Assembly (NCBI RefSeq): GCF_002021815.1
Contig: NZ_CP019952.1
Coordinates: 4,309,001 to 4,373,000, forward strand
Reading direction: 5' to 3'
From: Pseudomonas parafulva
GTDB lineage: Bacteria > Pseudomonadota > Gammaproteobacteria > Pseudomonadales > Pseudomonadaceae
Length of the DNA: 64,000 nucleotides
Numbering within the stretch: position 1 is the stretch's first letter; every line of letters begins with the position of its first letter. The position numbers and the translations under genes were made by a program. Under the pieces are notes generated by a model that saw only the letters and a list, made by a program, of their open reading frames with translations, ran no database searches and was not told where the DNA came from. Shown piece by piece: positions 47,344 to 59,542 of the stretch.

Positions 47344-48720
47344 TCAGCACTCGATGGCGCTGACGGCAAGGCCGCCGCGCGAGGTTTCCTTGTACTTGTC
47401 GTGCATGTCGGCACCTGTATCACGCATGGTGCGGATCACCTGGTCGAGGGAGATGAAATGCTCGCCATCACCACGCAACGCCATCTGCACAGCGTTGATG
47501 GCTTTCACTGCAGCAATTGCATTGCGCTCGATGCAGGGCACCTGCACCAGTCCGCCTACCGGGTCGCACGTCAGGCCCAAATTGTGTTCCAGGGCAATCT
47601 CGGCTGCGTTTTCAACCTGGGGCGGGGTAGCGCCCAGTACCTGAGCAAGTCCTGCAGCGGCCATGGCGCAGGCCGAGCCCACCTCACCCTGACAGCCCAC
47701 CTCGGCCCCTGAGATCGAGGCGTTCTTCTTGCACAGGATGCCCACGGCGGCGGCCGCCAGGAAGAAATCCACCACGCTGGACTCGTCCACCTCGTCACTA
47801 AAGCGCATGTAGTAGTGCAGCACCGCCGGAATGATGCCGGCCGCGCCATTGGTAGGCGCGGTGACCATGCGCCCGCCTGCGGCGTTTTCCTCGTTCACGG
47901 CCAAGGCGAACAGGTTGACCCACTCCATGGCGCTCATGGTCGAGCCGATCACGTTGGGCTTGCCGATTTCCTGCAGGCTGCGGTGCAGCTTGGCAGCACG
48001 ACGACGGACATTCAGCCCGCCCGGCAGCGTGCCTTCGTACTTGAGCCCGTTGTTGACGCACTCCTGCATGGCATCCCAAAGCGTGTGCAGGCCGGCCCGA
48101 ATTTCTGCCTCGCTGCGCCAGACCCGTTCATTGGCCATCATCAATTGCGACACACTCAGGTCGTTTTGCTTGCACAGGCGCAACAGCTCGGCCGCGCTGT
48201 TGAAATCGTACGGCAGCACGGTCTGGTCGGCGTCCAGTACGCCACTGGCGGCCTGGGCGGCATCGACCACGAAGCCACCGCCGACTGAGTAGTAGGTATC
48301 TCGGTGAATTTCGCCCTGCTCGCCTTCTGCCACAAGGGTCATGGCGTTCGGGTGGTAAGGCAGGTTCTCGTCAAGCAGCAGCATGTCACGGGCCCAGATG
48401 AAATCGATGGGCAGGCGGTTATCGAGTTTGAGCACTTGGGTTTCGCGCAGGTCGGCGATACGCGGGACAATCTGGGTAGGGTCGATGGCGTCTGGCCATT
48501 CGCCCATCAGCCCCATGATGGTGGCGTTGTCGGTTCCATGGCCGATACCGGTAGCCGACAGCGAGCCATACAGGCGCACCTCGATCCGCTTAACCTGTTC
48601 CAGCTCGCCGCGCTCGCGCAGCCCCTGGACAAACAGGGCACCGGCTCGCATGGGGCCGACGGTATGCGAGCTGGAAGGCCCGACACCGATCTTGAACAGG
48701 TCGAACACGCTGATGGCCAT
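47344..48720 (-). CDS. sdaA: L-serine ammonia-lyase, iron-sulfur type
   Basis: A 458-residue single-chain enzyme (beta domain first: VFDLFKIGVGPSSSHTVGPM). The 4Fe-4S cysteines are in SGAEVGCQGEVGSACAMAAA and LTCDPVGGLVQVPCIERNA. It turns serine into pyruvate and ammonia, completing betaine to glycine to serine to pyruvate. The start at 48720 follows AAGAGG. Its place beside gbdR and cbcXWV supports a dedicated role in this pathway. Confidence 0.95.
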   Translation of the reverse strand: MAISVFDLFKIGVGPSSSHTVGPMRAGALFVQGLRERGELEQVKRIEVRLYGSLSATGIGHGTDNATIMGLMGEWPDAIDPTQIVPRIADLRETQVLKLDNRLPIDFIWARDMLLLDENLPYHPNAMTLVAEGEQGEIHRDTYYSVGGGFVVDAAQAASGVLDADQTVLPYDFNSAAELLRLCKQNDLSVSQLMMANERVWRSEAEIRAGLHTLWDAMQECVNNGLKYEGTLPGGLNVRRRAAKLHRSLQEIGKPNVIGSTMSAMEWVNLFALAVNEENAAGGRMVTAPTNGAAGIIPAVLHYYMRFSDEVDESSVVDFFLAAAAVGILCKKNASISGAEVGCQGEVGSACAMAAAGLAQVLGATPPQVENAAEIALEHNLGLTCDPVGGLVQVPCIERNAIAAVKAINAVQMALRGDGEHFISLDQVIRTMRDTGADMHDKYKETSRGGLAVSAIEC

Positions 48721-48971
48721 TGTCGAATCACCTCTTGCTGGGCTTGTCTGTACGCGCAATGCGCAGGGCGGGGCAGCTGCTAGGCTGGACTGCAGGCCGC
48801 CTTCAATGCACGCATCATCGGGCTTTTGCCACCCTGCTCGCCGTCTGCAACCGACGTAGTCTTGTCCAGCCGCGCCGCCTGTTTTGCAGGCTCAGTGCGC
48901 CGCTTTCCGGTGCCTTGGTGACGCAAAAAAGCGGCAGGATGGGTAGAAGAATCCATAAGCGACATTGCCCA

Positions 48972-49005
48972 TACTGGATGCGACCCGTTGCGTACTGGAT
49001 ACGAC
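48972..49005 (+). promoter_or_regulatory. Direct repeats upstream of cbcX
   Basis: TACTGGATGCGAC (48972-48984) and TACTGGATACGAC (48993-49005): 12 of 13 identical, period 21 bp, 156 bp before cbcX. The layout matches an AraC-type activator site, most likely GbdR. The rest of 48721-49160 shows no gene. Confidence 0.45.
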
Positions 49006-49160
49006 TCCACCAGTAGGCGATTGCCCGGCGCTGGAGGATTATCGAAAGCGACTCGTAAAGCACGGCCACGCAACCTGCCCTCTGCAGGCCTGATCGATCG
49101 GACCCTCAGAACGTCCGACGAACCACGCGAACCCGAAGACAAAATCACAGGAGTCCACCC

Positions 49161-50108
49161 ATGAAAGGTTCACCCTCGCTGTTGCTGGTCGCGTTGCTGT
49201 CCGCACCGGTACTGGCCCAGGCCGCAGAACCCGAGCAGTGCCAGACGGTGCGGTTTTCGGATGTCGGCTGGACCGACATCACGGTAACCACGGCCACCAC
49301 CAGCGCTGTGCTCGACGCCCTGGGCTACAAGACGCACACCACCATGATCTCGGTGCCGGTGACCTACAAGTCGCTGGCGGCCGGCAAGGACCTGGACGTG
49401 TTTCTCGGCAACTGGATGCCGACCATGGAGAACGACATCAAGCAGTACCGCGACGCCGGTACGGTCGAAACCCTGCGCGCCAACCTGGAAAACGCCAAGT
49501 ATACGCTCGCAGTACCGCAAGCCCTGTACGACAAGGGTTTGAAGGATTTCAGTGACATTCCCAAGTTCAAGGATGAGCTAGGCGGCAAGATCTACGGGAT
49601 CGAGCCGGGCAACGATGGCAACCGCACCATCCAGAGCATGATCGACAAGAACGCCTTCGGCCTGAAGGACGCCGGCTTCAAGATTGTCCAGTCCAGCGAG
49701 GCCGGCATGCTTTCCCAGGTGGACCGCTCGCAGAAACGTGGCGAGGCCATCGTGTTCCTGGGATGGGAGCCGCACCCGATGAACACCCGGTTCAAGATGC
49801 AGTACCTGACCGGTGGCGATGAGTTCTTCGGCCCCGATTTCGGCAAGGCGACGGTGTACACCAATACCCGCAAGGGGTATGCGCAGGAATGCAGCAACGT
49901 CGGCCAACTGTTGAAGAACCTGTCGTTCGAGCTCAAGGACGAAAGCACCATGATGGGCTATGTCCTGGACGACAAGATGAAGCCTGACGCCGCTGCGCGC
50001 AAATGGCTCAAGGACAATCCCGGCAAGCTGGACACCTGGCTGGCAGGTGTGACCACTGTGGATGGCAAACCTGGCCTGGAGGCGGCCAAGGCCAAGCTGA
50101 CGCAATAA
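49161..50108 (+). CDS. cbcX: Choline/betaine-binding periplasmic protein
   Basis: A 315-residue binding protein with signal peptide MKGSPSLLLVALLSAPVLAQ. ChoX-like blocks: FSDVGWTDITVTTATTS, LDVFLGNWMPTMENDI, YGIEPGNDGNRTIQSM, VFLGWEPHPMN. It binds trimethylammonium compounds and delivers them to CbcWV. It is a close paralogue of CaiX in the same window. Confidence 0.93.
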   Translation: MKGSPSLLLVALLSAPVLAQAAEPEQCQTVRFSDVGWTDITVTTATTSAVLDALGYKTHTTMISVPVTYKSLAAGKDLDVFLGNWMPTMENDIKQYRDAGTVETLRANLENAKYTLAVPQALYDKGLKDFSDIPKFKDELGGKIYGIEPGNDGNRTIQSMIDKNAFGLKDAGFKIVQSSEAGMLSQVDRSQKRGEAIVFLGWEPHPMNTRFKMQYLTGGDEFFGPDFGKATVYTNTRKGYAQECSNVGQLLKNLSFELKDESTMMGYVLDDKMKPDAAARKWLKDNPGKLDTWLAGVTTVDGKPGLEAAKAKLTQ

Positions 50109-50132
50109 CCGAACTACGCAGTAGCGCTACCT

Positions 50133-50156
50133 CGGGGCAGGACCGTGCCCGCCCCG
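50133..50156 (+). terminator. Intra-operon hairpin between cbcX and cbcW
   Basis: CGGGGC / GCCCCG stem with a partly paired interior, in the 85-bp gap between cbcX and cbcW. It has no strong T run and is plausible as an attenuator that keeps binding protein in excess over permease. Confidence 0.4.
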
Positions 50157-50193
50157 GGTTGATTTCAATCTACGCAGGTGGAAGCTCGCTATC

Positions 50194-51039
50194 ATGCTTA
50201 TCGATCAGAAAATACCCCTGGGCCAGTACATGTCCTCGTTCGTCGAGTGGCTGACCCAGCACGGCGCGAATTATTTCGACGCCATCGCCCAAGGCCTGGA
50301 GTTCATGATCCATGGCGTCACCAGTACCCTGACCTGGTTCAACCCGCTCGTGCTCATCGCCCTGTTCGCTGCACTGGCGCACCTGATCCAGCGCAAGTGG
50401 GCATTGACCGCCTTCGTCGGATTGTCCTTCCTGCTGATCCTCAACCTGGGCTACTGGCAGGAAACCATGGAAACCCTGGCCCAGGTCAGCTTCGCCACCG
50501 TGGTCTGCGTGGCTATCGGCGTGCCGCTGGGTATCGTCGCCGCACACAAGCCGATGTTCTACACCGCCATGCGGCCGGTGCTCGACCTGATGCAGACGGT
50601 CCCCACCTTCGTCTACCTGATCCCTACCCTTACCCTGTTCGGCCTGGGCGTGGTGCCTGGGTTGATCTCGACGGTCGTGTTCGCCATCGCCGCCCCCATC
50701 CGCCTGACCTACCTGGGCATCTGCGATGTACCCCAGGAACTGATGGACGCCGGCAAGGCCTTTGGCTGCTCGCGCCGTCAACTGCTCACCCGTATCGAAC
50801 TGCCCCATGCGATGCCGAGCATCGCCGCAGGCGTCACCCAATGCATCATGCTGTCGCTGTCGATGGTGGTGATCGCCGCCCTGGTGGGCGCCGACGGCCT
50901 GGGCAAACCTGTGGTCAACGCACTGAACACCGCCGATATTTCCCTGGGCTTCGAAGCGGGCCTGGCAATCGTGCTGCTGGCGATCATGCTCGACCGTATC
51001 TGCAAGCAACCGGAGCTGCCGGCCAGGAGTGAAGCATGA
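50194..51039 (+). CDS. cbcW: Choline/betaine/carnitine ABC transporter permease
   Basis: A 281-residue inner-membrane permease of the ProW/OpuAB type: six to seven hydrophobic segments and the EAA-loop region (CDVPQELMDAGKAFGCSRRQ). It overlaps cbcV by 4 nt. Serves CbcX and, in characterised relatives, CaiX and a betaine-binding protein as well. Confidence 0.94.
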   Translation: MLIDQKIPLGQYMSSFVEWLTQHGANYFDAIAQGLEFMIHGVTSTLTWFNPLVLIALFAALAHLIQRKWALTAFVGLSFLLILNLGYWQETMETLAQVSFATVVCVAIGVPLGIVAAHKPMFYTAMRPVLDLMQTVPTFVYLIPTLTLFGLGVVPGLISTVVFAIAAPIRLTYLGICDVPQELMDAGKAFGCSRRQLLTRIELPHAMPSIAAGVTQCIMLSLSMVVIAALVGADGLGKPVVNALNTADISLGFEAGLAIVLLAIMLDRICKQPELPARSEA

Positions 51040-52214
51040 GTATCATTCGATTCGAAGACGTCGACGTCATCTTCTCCAACAAGCCACGCGAAGCGCTGTC
51101 GTTGCTGGACCAGGGCAAGACCCGCGAAGAGATTCTCAAGCAGACCGGCCTTGTGGTCGGCGTAGAGAAAGCCAACCTGGACATCCAGAAAGGCGAGATC
51201 TGCGTACTCATGGGCCTTTCCGGTTCGGGCAAGTCCAGCCTGCTGCGCTGTATCAACGGGCTGAACACCGTGAGCCGCGGCAAGCTGTTCGTGGAGCACG
51301 AAGGCAAGCACATCGATATCGCCCACTGCACCCCGGCTGAACTGAAGATGATGCGCACCAAACGTATCGCCATGGTGTTCCAGAAGTTCGCCCTGATGCC
51401 TTGGCTCACGGTGCGCGAGAACATCAGCTTCGGCCTGGAAATGCAGGGCCGCCCCGAGAAGGAACGGCGCAAGCTGGTCGACGAAAAACTCGAACTGGTA
51501 GGCCTGGCCCAGTGGCGCAACAAGAAGCCCGATGAATTGTCCGGCGGCATGCAACAGCGCGTAGGCCTGGCACGCGCGCTGGCCATGGACGCCGACATCC
51601 TGCTGATGGACGAACCGTTCTCAGCCCTGGACCCTTTGATCCGCCAAGGCCTTCAGGACGAATTGCTGACCCTGCAGAGCCAGCTGAACAAGACCATCGT
51701 CTTCGTCAGCCACGACCTGGACGAGGCGCTCAAGCTGGGCAGCCGGATCGCGATCATGAAGGACGGACGGATCATCCAGTACAGCAAGCCCGAGGAAATC
51801 GTGCTGAACCCGGCCGATGAATACGTGCGCACCTTCGTGGCCCATACCAACCCGCTGAACGTGCTGTGCGGACGCAGCCTGATGCGCTCGCTGGACAACT
51901 GCAAGCGCGTCAACGGTTCGGTCTGCCTGGACCCCGGCGGCGACTCGTGGCTGGACCTGGGTGAAGGCAATTCGATCAAGCGTGCGCGGCAAGGCCAGAA
52001 TGGCCTGGAGATGCAGAACTGGGCGCCAGGGCAGGCAGTGGAAGGCCTGAGCCGCAGGCCAACCCTGGTGCATGCCGACATCGGCATGCGTGAGGCCCTG
52101 CAGATTCGCTACCAGACCGGCAACAAGCTGGTGCTGCAGGAAAACGACAAAGTCGTGGGCATTCTGGGAGACACCGAGCTGTATCACGCGCTGCTGGGCA
52201 AGAACCACGGTTGA
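51036..52214 (+). CDS. cbcV: Choline/betaine/carnitine ABC transporter ATPase
   Basis: A 392-residue ATPase of the ProV type. Walker [14 protein letters not shown], signature [15 protein letters not shown], Walker [15 protein letters not shown], and a C-terminal CBS-like region (residues about 285-390) that senses osmolarity in relatives. ATGA overlap with cbcW. Confidence 0.95.
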   Translation: MSIIRFEDVDVIFSNKPREALSLLDQGKTREEILKQTGLVVGVEKANLDIQKGEICVLMGLSGSGKSSLLRCINGLNTVSRGKLFVEHEGKHIDIAHCTPAELKMMRTKRIAMVFQKFALMPWLTVRENISFGLEMQGRPEKERRKLVDEKLELVGLAQWRNKKPDELSGGMQQRVGLARALAMDADILLMDEPFSALDPLIRQGLQDELLTLQSQLNKTIVFVSHDLDEALKLGSRIAIMKDGRIIQYSKPEEIVLNPADEYVRTFVAHTNPLNVLCGRSLMRSLDNCKRVNGSVCLDPGGDSWLDLGEGNSIKRARQGQNGLEMQNWAPGQAVEGLSRRPTLVHADIGMREALQIRYQTGNKLVLQENDKVVGILGDTELYHALLGKNHG

Positions 52215-52220
52215 TTGCAC

Positions 52221-52248
52221 GAGGGCCGCACTCGCGGCCCTCTTCTTT
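52221..52248 (+). terminator. Terminator of the cbcXWV operon
   Basis: AGGGCCGC / GCGGCCCT 8-bp stem, ACTC loop, followed by CTTCTTTG, starting 7 bp after the cbcV stop. Confidence 0.8.
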
Positions 52249-52410
52249 GAGGAGAGCGGTTCGCGCTGCGGGCTGGCTTGCCTACATCTTCAGAAACGCT
52301 TTACAGGCTGCCAATTCATCAGGTTAGAATCGGTTGGCACGCGACCTGCTAGCAAACATCGAATACGCGCTACCACGTCTTCCCTCCTCGTTGTCCCGGA
52401 GTACCTGCCT

Positions 52411-54153
52411 TTGGATGCCAGTACCATCAATAGCCTGTTCCTGATCGGCGCATTGCTGGTAGGGGCAAGCATCCTGGTCAGTTCGCTGTCGTCGCGGCTC
52501 GGCATCCCGATTCTGGTCATTATCCTGGCCGTCGGCATGATCGCTGGCGTGGACGGGGGTGGCATCATTTTCAACAACTACCCGACCGCCTACTTGGTGG
52601 GCAACCTCGCGCTTGCCGTGATCCTGCTCGACGGTGGTCTGCGCACGCGGGTAGCAAGCTTCCGGGTTGCCTTGTGGCCGGCGCTTTCGCTGGCAACGGT
52701 CGGGGTCATGATCACCACGGCGCTGACCGGCATGGTGGCGGCCTGGTTGTTCGACCTGAGCCTGATCCAGGGCTTGCTGATTGGCGCCATCGTGGGCTCC
52801 ACCGATGCCGCGGCGGTCTTTTCACTGCTGGGCGGTAAAGGCCTGAACGAACGGGTCACCGCCACGCTGGAAATCGAATCGGGTAGCAACGACCCGATGG
52901 CGGTGTTCCTCACCGTGACCCTCATCGACATGATCGCCAGCGGCCAGACCGGGCTGCACTGGAGCCTGCTGGGCCACCTGCTGCGCGAGTTCGGCATCGG
53001 CGGGCTGCTGGGGCTGGGCGGCGGCTGGGTGATGCTGCAGCTGGTCAACCGCATCAACCTGGCAGGCGGCCTGTACCCGATTCTGGTCGTGGCCGGTGGC
53101 CTGGTGGTCTTCTCGCTGACCAACGCCCTGCATGGCAGTGGTTTCCTGGCGGTCTACCTGTGCGGGCTGGTGCTGGGCAACAAGCCGATCCGCAGCCGCC
53201 ACGGCATTCTGCACATGCTCGACGGCATGGCGTGGCTGGCCCAGATCGGGATGTTCTTGGTGCTGGGCCTGTTGGTGACGCCTCACGATCTGCTGCCTAT
53301 CGCCCTGCCGGCACTGGGCCTTGCCCTGTGGATGATTCTGGTCGCACGCCCCTTGTCGGTGGTCGCCGCACTGCTCCCCTTCAAGGCGTTCCACGACCGC
53401 GAGAAGGCCTTCATTTCCTGGGTGGGCCTGCGCGGCGCCGTGCCCATCATCCTGGCGGTATTCCCGTTGATGGCCGGCCTGCCAGACGCTCAGCTGTTCT
53501 TCAACTTGGCGTTCTTCATCGTCCTGGTTTCGCTGCTGGTGCAGGGCACCAGCCTGCCCTGGATGGCCAAACTGCTCAAGGTGACGGTCCCGCCAGACCC
53601 GGCGCCCATTTCACGCTCGGCACTGGAAGTGCACATCACCAGCGAATGGGAGATGTTCGTCTATCGCCTGGGTGCCGAAAAGTGGTGCATTGGCGCAGCG
53701 CTGAGGGAGCTGAAGATGCCAGAGGGCACGCGCATCGCCGCGCTGTTCCGTGGCGAACAATTGCTACACCCTTCGGGCAGTACGGTGCTGGAAGTGGACG
53801 ACATGCTGTGCGTGATCGGGCATGAGCACAACCTGCCTGCACTGGGCAAACTCTTTAGCCAGGCACCCCAGCGCGGGCTGGACCTGCGCTTCTTCGGCGA
53901 CTTCGTGCTCGAAGGCGATGCCGAACTCGGCGCCGTGGCATCGCTCTACGGTCTCAACGTCGACAGCCAGGATGCCCACATGCCGCTGGCGCAGTTCATC
54001 CGACAGAAGGTCGGAGGCGCGCCAGTGGTAGGCGACCAGGTCGAATGGCATGGCACGATCTGGACCGTGGCGACCATGGACGGGAACAAGATTCAGAAAG
54101 TGGGCGTCAGATTCCCCGAAGGATCGCGACCAGGACCAGGATTGTTCCTCTAA
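52411..54153 (+). CDS. nhaP2: Potassium (sodium)/proton antiporter, NhaP2/CvrA type
   Basis: A 580-residue CPA1-type antiporter: about twelve membrane segments in residues 5-390 ([72 protein letters not shown]) followed by an RCK-C/TrkA-C domain and a CorC-like end ([33 protein letters not shown]). A TTG at 52411 with a CCGGAG site is the best start; the longer frame overlaps cbcV and its terminator. Confidence 0.9.
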   Translation: MDASTINSLFLIGALLVGASILVSSLSSRLGIPILVIILAVGMIAGVDGGGIIFNNYPTAYLVGNLALAVILLDGGLRTRVASFRVALWPALSLATVGVMITTALTGMVAAWLFDLSLIQGLLIGAIVGSTDAAAVFSLLGGKGLNERVTATLEIESGSNDPMAVFLTVTLIDMIASGQTGLHWSLLGHLLREFGIGGLLGLGGGWVMLQLVNRINLAGGLYPILVVAGGLVVFSLTNALHGSGFLAVYLCGLVLGNKPIRSRHGILHMLDGMAWLAQIGMFLVLGLLVTPHDLLPIALPALGLALWMILVARPLSVVAALLPFKAFHDREKAFISWVGLRGAVPIILAVFPLMAGLPDAQLFFNLAFFIVLVSLLVQGTSLPWMAKLLKVTVPPDPAPISRSALEVHITSEWEMFVYRLGAEKWCIGAALRELKMPEGTRIAALFRGEQLLHPSGSTVLEVDDMLCVIGHEHNLPALGKLFSQAPQRGLDLRFFGDFVLEGDAELGAVASLYGLNVDSQDAHMPLAQFIRQKVGGAPVVGDQVEWHGTIWTVATMDGNKIQKVGVRFPEGSRPGPGLFL

Positions 54154-54188
54154 ACTTCGTTTCTGCCTGATCCACAAGTAGTCTGCCT

Positions 54189-57100
54189 ATGTCCTTTCGC
54201 CTGCACCTTCGCACAGCCCTGCTCGGGCTGTGCCTTTGCCTTCCCCTGGCGGTCGCCGCCGCTGAAGCCCCCACCACCGCCAGCGTCCAGGAAAGCCTCG
54301 ACAAGATCGCCGAGCGCAAGCTGCCCGAAGCCGATCAGAAGGCCCTGCAGCAAGTGCTCGAGCAGACCCTCGGCCTGCTGGCCAGCAAGGAAGACAACGA
54401 ACGCAAGCTGGCTGCCCTCAAGCAGCAACTGGCCAGCGCGCCCAAGGAAACCAGCGACAGCCAGAAAGAGCTGGCAAGGCTCAAGCAGAGTTCGGTGCAG
54501 TCGGTGGCCCAGCGCTACGCAAACCTAGGCGTGCCGCAGCTCGAGCAGATGCTCAGTGAGCGCACTACCCAGCAAGGCGAGCTGCAAAAAGCGCTGGCCG
54601 AAGCCAACAGCCTGATCATCAATTCGCAGACCCGTCCCGAACGGGCCCAGTCCGAGATCAGCAGCAGCCAGGCGCGGGCCCAGCAAATCAACAGCATCCT
54701 CAAAAGCGGCAAGGACGCGGGCAAGCCTGTCAGCCCCGACCTGCGCAACCAGCTCAACGCCGAACTGGCCTCGCTCAACGCCCTTACCCAGTTGCGCCGC
54801 CAGGAGCTGGCTGGAAACAGTGTGCTGCAGGACCTGGGCAATGCCCGCCACGACCTGCTGATCGAGCGCACAGCACGCCTGGAACAGGAAATCCAGGACC
54901 TGCAGACTCTGATCAATGACAAACGCCTGGCCCAGTCCCAGGAAACCGTCACGCAGCAGTCGATCGAAGCCCAGAAAGCCGGCGGCAGCAGCCTGCTGGC
55001 CACCGAAAGCGCAGCCAACCTCAAGCTGTCCGACTACCTGCTCAGAAGCACCGACCGGCTCAACGAACTGACCCAGCAGAATCTGCGGACCAAGCAGCAG
55101 CTCGACACCTTGACCCAGGCCGACCAGGCGCTGGACGAGCAGATCAGCGTGCTCAAGGGCAGCCTGCTGCTGTCCAAGATCCTCTACAAACAGAAACAGA
55201 CCCTGCCGCATCTCAAGCTCGACCGTGACTTGGCTGACCAGATCGCCGACACACGCCTGTACCAGTTCGAGGTCAATCAGCAGCGCGAGCAGATGAGTAG
55301 CCCGATCAGCTACGTGGACAAACTGCTGGCAGCCCAGCCCCCTGAAACCGTCACCCCCCAGTTGCGCAAGGCATTGCTGGAAGTGGCCATCACCCGCAGC
55401 GACTTGCTCGAACGCCTGAACCGGGAGCTGTCGGCCCTGCTCAACGAATCCATTACCTTGCAGCTGAACCAGAAGCAGCTGCTGGGCACTGCCCAAAGCC
55501 TGCGTACCACGCTGGACGAGCAGATGTTCTGGATACCCAGCAACAAGCCATTGGACTGGGACTGGCTGGCCTATGTGCCGCAACGCCTGGCTGACCAGGT
55601 GGCGGACCTGCCGTGGGGCTCGGGCCTCAAGGAGCTGGCTGACGGGTTGAGTCAGCGCCCGTTGCTGTTCCTGCCGCTGTTGCTGGTGATCGGCGCGTTG
55701 CTGTGGCGTCGCAAGTACCTGTACCAGCGCCTGGGCAAGGTGCACCAGGACATCGGCCATTTCCGCCGCGACAGCCAGTGGCACACCCCTCAGGCGATCT
55801 TGATCAACATCCTGCTGGCGATGCCGGTGAGCCTGGGTCTTGCGCTGTGCAGCTATGCCTTGCAGATCGACGCCCGCGGGCAGAACGCCAACCTTGGCGC
55901 GGCGCTGTGGCAACTGGCCCAGGCCTGGCTGGTGTTCTATACGGCCTACCGCATTCTCTCGCCTGGCGGGGTGGCCGAGATTCACTTCCGCTGGTACAAG
56001 CCGCAAGTGGAGTTCCTGCGCGGCTGGGTCCGGCGTCTTGGCACCGTGGTGCTGGCACTGGTAGGGGTAGTGGCGGTAGCCGAACACCAGCCCTCGGCGC
56101 TGGCCGATGACGTTCTGGGGATTGGCGTGGTACTGACTTGCTACGCATTGATGGCCTGGTTGCTCAGCCGCCTGTTGCTGAGCAGCCCTGCCCACCGCGA
56201 CACCTCGCTGTTTCGCAAGGCAGTGGGTGTGGCGTTCACGGCCTTGCCCATCGCCCTGTTCATCGCCGTGTGCTTCGGCTACTACTACACGGCGCTGAAA
56301 CTCACCGACCGCCTGATCTACACCCTCTACCTGCTGCTGTTCTGGCTGGTGATCGAGGCGGCATTCGTGCGCGGGCTGTCCGTGGCCGCCCGACGCCTGG
56401 CCTACCAGCGCGCGCTCAGCAAGCGGGCTGCGGCCAAGGAAGGGCTCGATGGTGAAGTCGTCGTCGAAGAACCGACGCTGGATATCGAACAGGTCAACCA
56501 GCAGTCCCTGCGCCTGATCCGCCTGGCCTTGCTCGGCGGTTTCATCGCCGGCCTGTACTGGGTGTGGTCGGACCTGCTCTCGGTGTTCGCCTACCTCAAC
56601 AACTTCGTGCTGTACGAATACACCAGCGGTACAGGCGCTGCGGCGAGCATGGTCCCCATCAGCCTCGGTGACCTGCTCGGCGCACTGGTGATCGTGGGCA
56701 TCACCTTCGCCCTGGCCGGCAACTTGCCCGGCCTGCTGGAGGTGCTGGTACTGTCGCGGCTGAACCTGGCCCAGGGCAGCGCCTACGCCACCACCACGCT
56801 GCTGTCCTACACCATCGTCGGCGTCGGCATCGTCAGCACCCTCTCCACCCTGGGGGTCAGCTGGGACAAGCTGCAGTGGCTGGTCGCCGCGCTGTCGGTA
56901 GGCCTGGGTTTCGGCATGCAGGAAATCTTCGCCAACTTCATTTCGGGCATCATGATCCTGTTCGAACGCCCGGTGCGTATCGGTGACACCATCACCATCG
57001 GCAACTTGTCGGGCACGGTGAGCAAGATCCGCATCCGCGCCACCACCATCACCGACTTCGACCGCAAGGACATCATCGTCCCCAACAAGACGTTCATCAC

Positions 57101-57497
57101 CGGGCAACTGATCAACTGGTCGCTCACCGATACCGTCACCCGCGTGACCCTGAAGCTGGGCATCGACTACGGCTCGGACCTGGACCTGGTGCGCGACCTG
57201 CTGCTCAAGGGTGCACATGAGAACCCCAGGGTACTCAAGGACCCCGAACCCCTGGTGTACTTCCTGCAATTCGGGGAAAGCTCGCTGGACCACGAACTGC
57301 GCATGCATGTCCGTGACCTGGGCGATCGCAACCCCACGCTGGATGAGATCAATCGCTACATCAACCGGGAATTCAAGGCGCACGACATCAAGATCTCCGT
57401 ACGCCAGGTCGAGGTGTTCCTGATGGACCCCAAAGCCGGCAAACAACAGTTGATACCGATGGACTCGCCAAAATCCGATGGCACTCCCCCCGTGTGA
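54189..57497 (+). CDS. mscK: Large mechanosensitive channel, MscK/KefA type
   Basis: A 1102-residue protein with a signal peptide (LLGLCLCLPLAVAAAEA), a long periplasmic coiled-coil region (residues about 30-470), eight or more membrane segments from about 500, and a C-terminal MscS core at about 890-1090 (VGLGFGMQEIFANFISGIMI, FERPVRIGDTITIGNLSG, IIVPNKTFITGQLINWSLTD). It releases solutes on osmotic downshift. Its position after betaine and choline uptake genes and an ion antiporter makes physiological sense but does not prove linkage. Confidence 0.94.
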   Translation: MSFRLHLRTALLGLCLCLPLAVAAAEAPTTASVQESLDKIAERKLPEADQKALQQVLEQTLGLLASKEDNERKLAALKQQLASAPKETSDSQKELARLKQSSVQSVAQRYANLGVPQLEQMLSERTTQQGELQKALAEANSLIINSQTRPERAQSEISSSQARAQQINSILKSGKDAGKPVSPDLRNQLNAELASLNALTQLRRQELAGNSVLQDLGNARHDLLIERTARLEQEIQDLQTLINDKRLAQSQETVTQQSIEAQKAGGSSLLATESAANLKLSDYLLRSTDRLNELTQQNLRTKQQLDTLTQADQALDEQISVLKGSLLLSKILYKQKQTLPHLKLDRDLADQIADTRLYQFEVNQQREQMSSPISYVDKLLAAQPPETVTPQLRKALLEVAITRSDLLERLNRELSALLNESITLQLNQKQLLGTAQSLRTTLDEQMFWIPSNKPLDWDWLAYVPQRLADQVADLPWGSGLKELADGLSQRPLLFLPLLLVIGALLWRRKYLYQRLGKVHQDIGHFRRDSQWHTPQAILINILLAMPVSLGLALCSYALQIDARGQNANLGAALWQLAQAWLVFYTAYRILSPGGVAEIHFRWYKPQVEFLRGWVRRLGTVVLALVGVVAVAEHQPSALADDVLGIGVVLTCYALMAWLLSRLLLSSPAHRDTSLFRKAVGVAFTALPIALFIAVCFGYYYTALKLTDRLIYTLYLLLFWLVIEAAFVRGLSVAARRLAYQRALSKRAAAKEGLDGEVVVEEPTLDIEQVNQQSLRLIRLALLGGFIAGLYWVWSDLLSVFAYLNNFVLYEYTSGTGAAASMVPISLGDLLGALVIVGITFALAGNLPGLLEVLVLSRLNLAQGSAYATTTLLSYTIVGVGIVSTLSTLGVSWDKLQWLVAALSVGLGFGMQEIFANFISGIMILFERPVRIGDTITIGNLSGTVSKIRIRATTITDFDRKDIIVPNKTFITGQLINWSLTDTVTRVTLKLGIDYGSDLDLVRDLLLKGAHENPRVLKDPEPLVYFLQFGESSLDHELRMHVRDLGDRNPTLDEINRYINREFKAHDIKISVRQVEVFLMDPKAGKQQLIPMDSPKSDGTPPV

Positions 57498-57510
57498 TTG
57501 GACTCCATAG

Positions 57511-59079
<1,569 letters not shown>

Positions 59080-59105
59080 AACCCACTTACTCGGACGGAG
59101 ATGAA

Positions 59106-59540
59106 ATGACCGATTCGCTGGTTGTCCCTTGCCCTCACTGCAACGGCCTGAACCGCTTACCCGCCGACCGCCTGGGCGATGCGCCCAAGTGTGGCCGCTG
59201 CAAGCAGCAGGTCGTGCTGCAGACGCCGTTCGTGCTGACCGAGAACAGCTATGCCAGCCAGGTCAAAGGCGACCTGCCCTTGCTGATCGATGTCTGGGCC
59301 GATTGGTGCGGCCCCTGCAAGGCCTTCGCGCCAGTGTTCGAACAGGCGGCCCGCCAATTGAGTGGCCGCTGCCGCCTGGCCAAGCTCGACAGCGAAGCCA
59401 ACCGCACCTTGGCCGGGCAACTGGGCATTCGCTCGATCCCGAGCCTCATCCTGATGCGCAACGGCCGCGAGGTCGTGCGCCAGGCGGGGGCTCTTCCCCT
59501 TCAGGCACTGCTGGAGTGGCTGCGCAGCAAAGGGGTTTGA
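59106..59540 (+). CDS. trxC: Thioredoxin 2
   Basis: A 144-residue thioredoxin with the N-terminal zinc module of TrxC (CPHCNGLNRLP and CGRCKQQVV) and the active site VWADWCGPCKAF near residue 66, then the cis-Pro loop IRSIPSLILMRNG. A cytoplasmic disulfide reductase induced by peroxide in relatives. Convergent with higA, 2 bp apart. Confidence 0.95.
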   Translation: MTDSLVVPCPHCNGLNRLPADRLGDAPKCGRCKQQVVLQTPFVLTENSYASQVKGDLPLLIDVWADWCGPCKAFAPVFEQAARQLSGRCRLAKLDSEANRTLAGQLGIRSIPSLILMRNGREVVRQAGALPLQALLEWLRSKGV

Positions 59541-59542
59541 CT

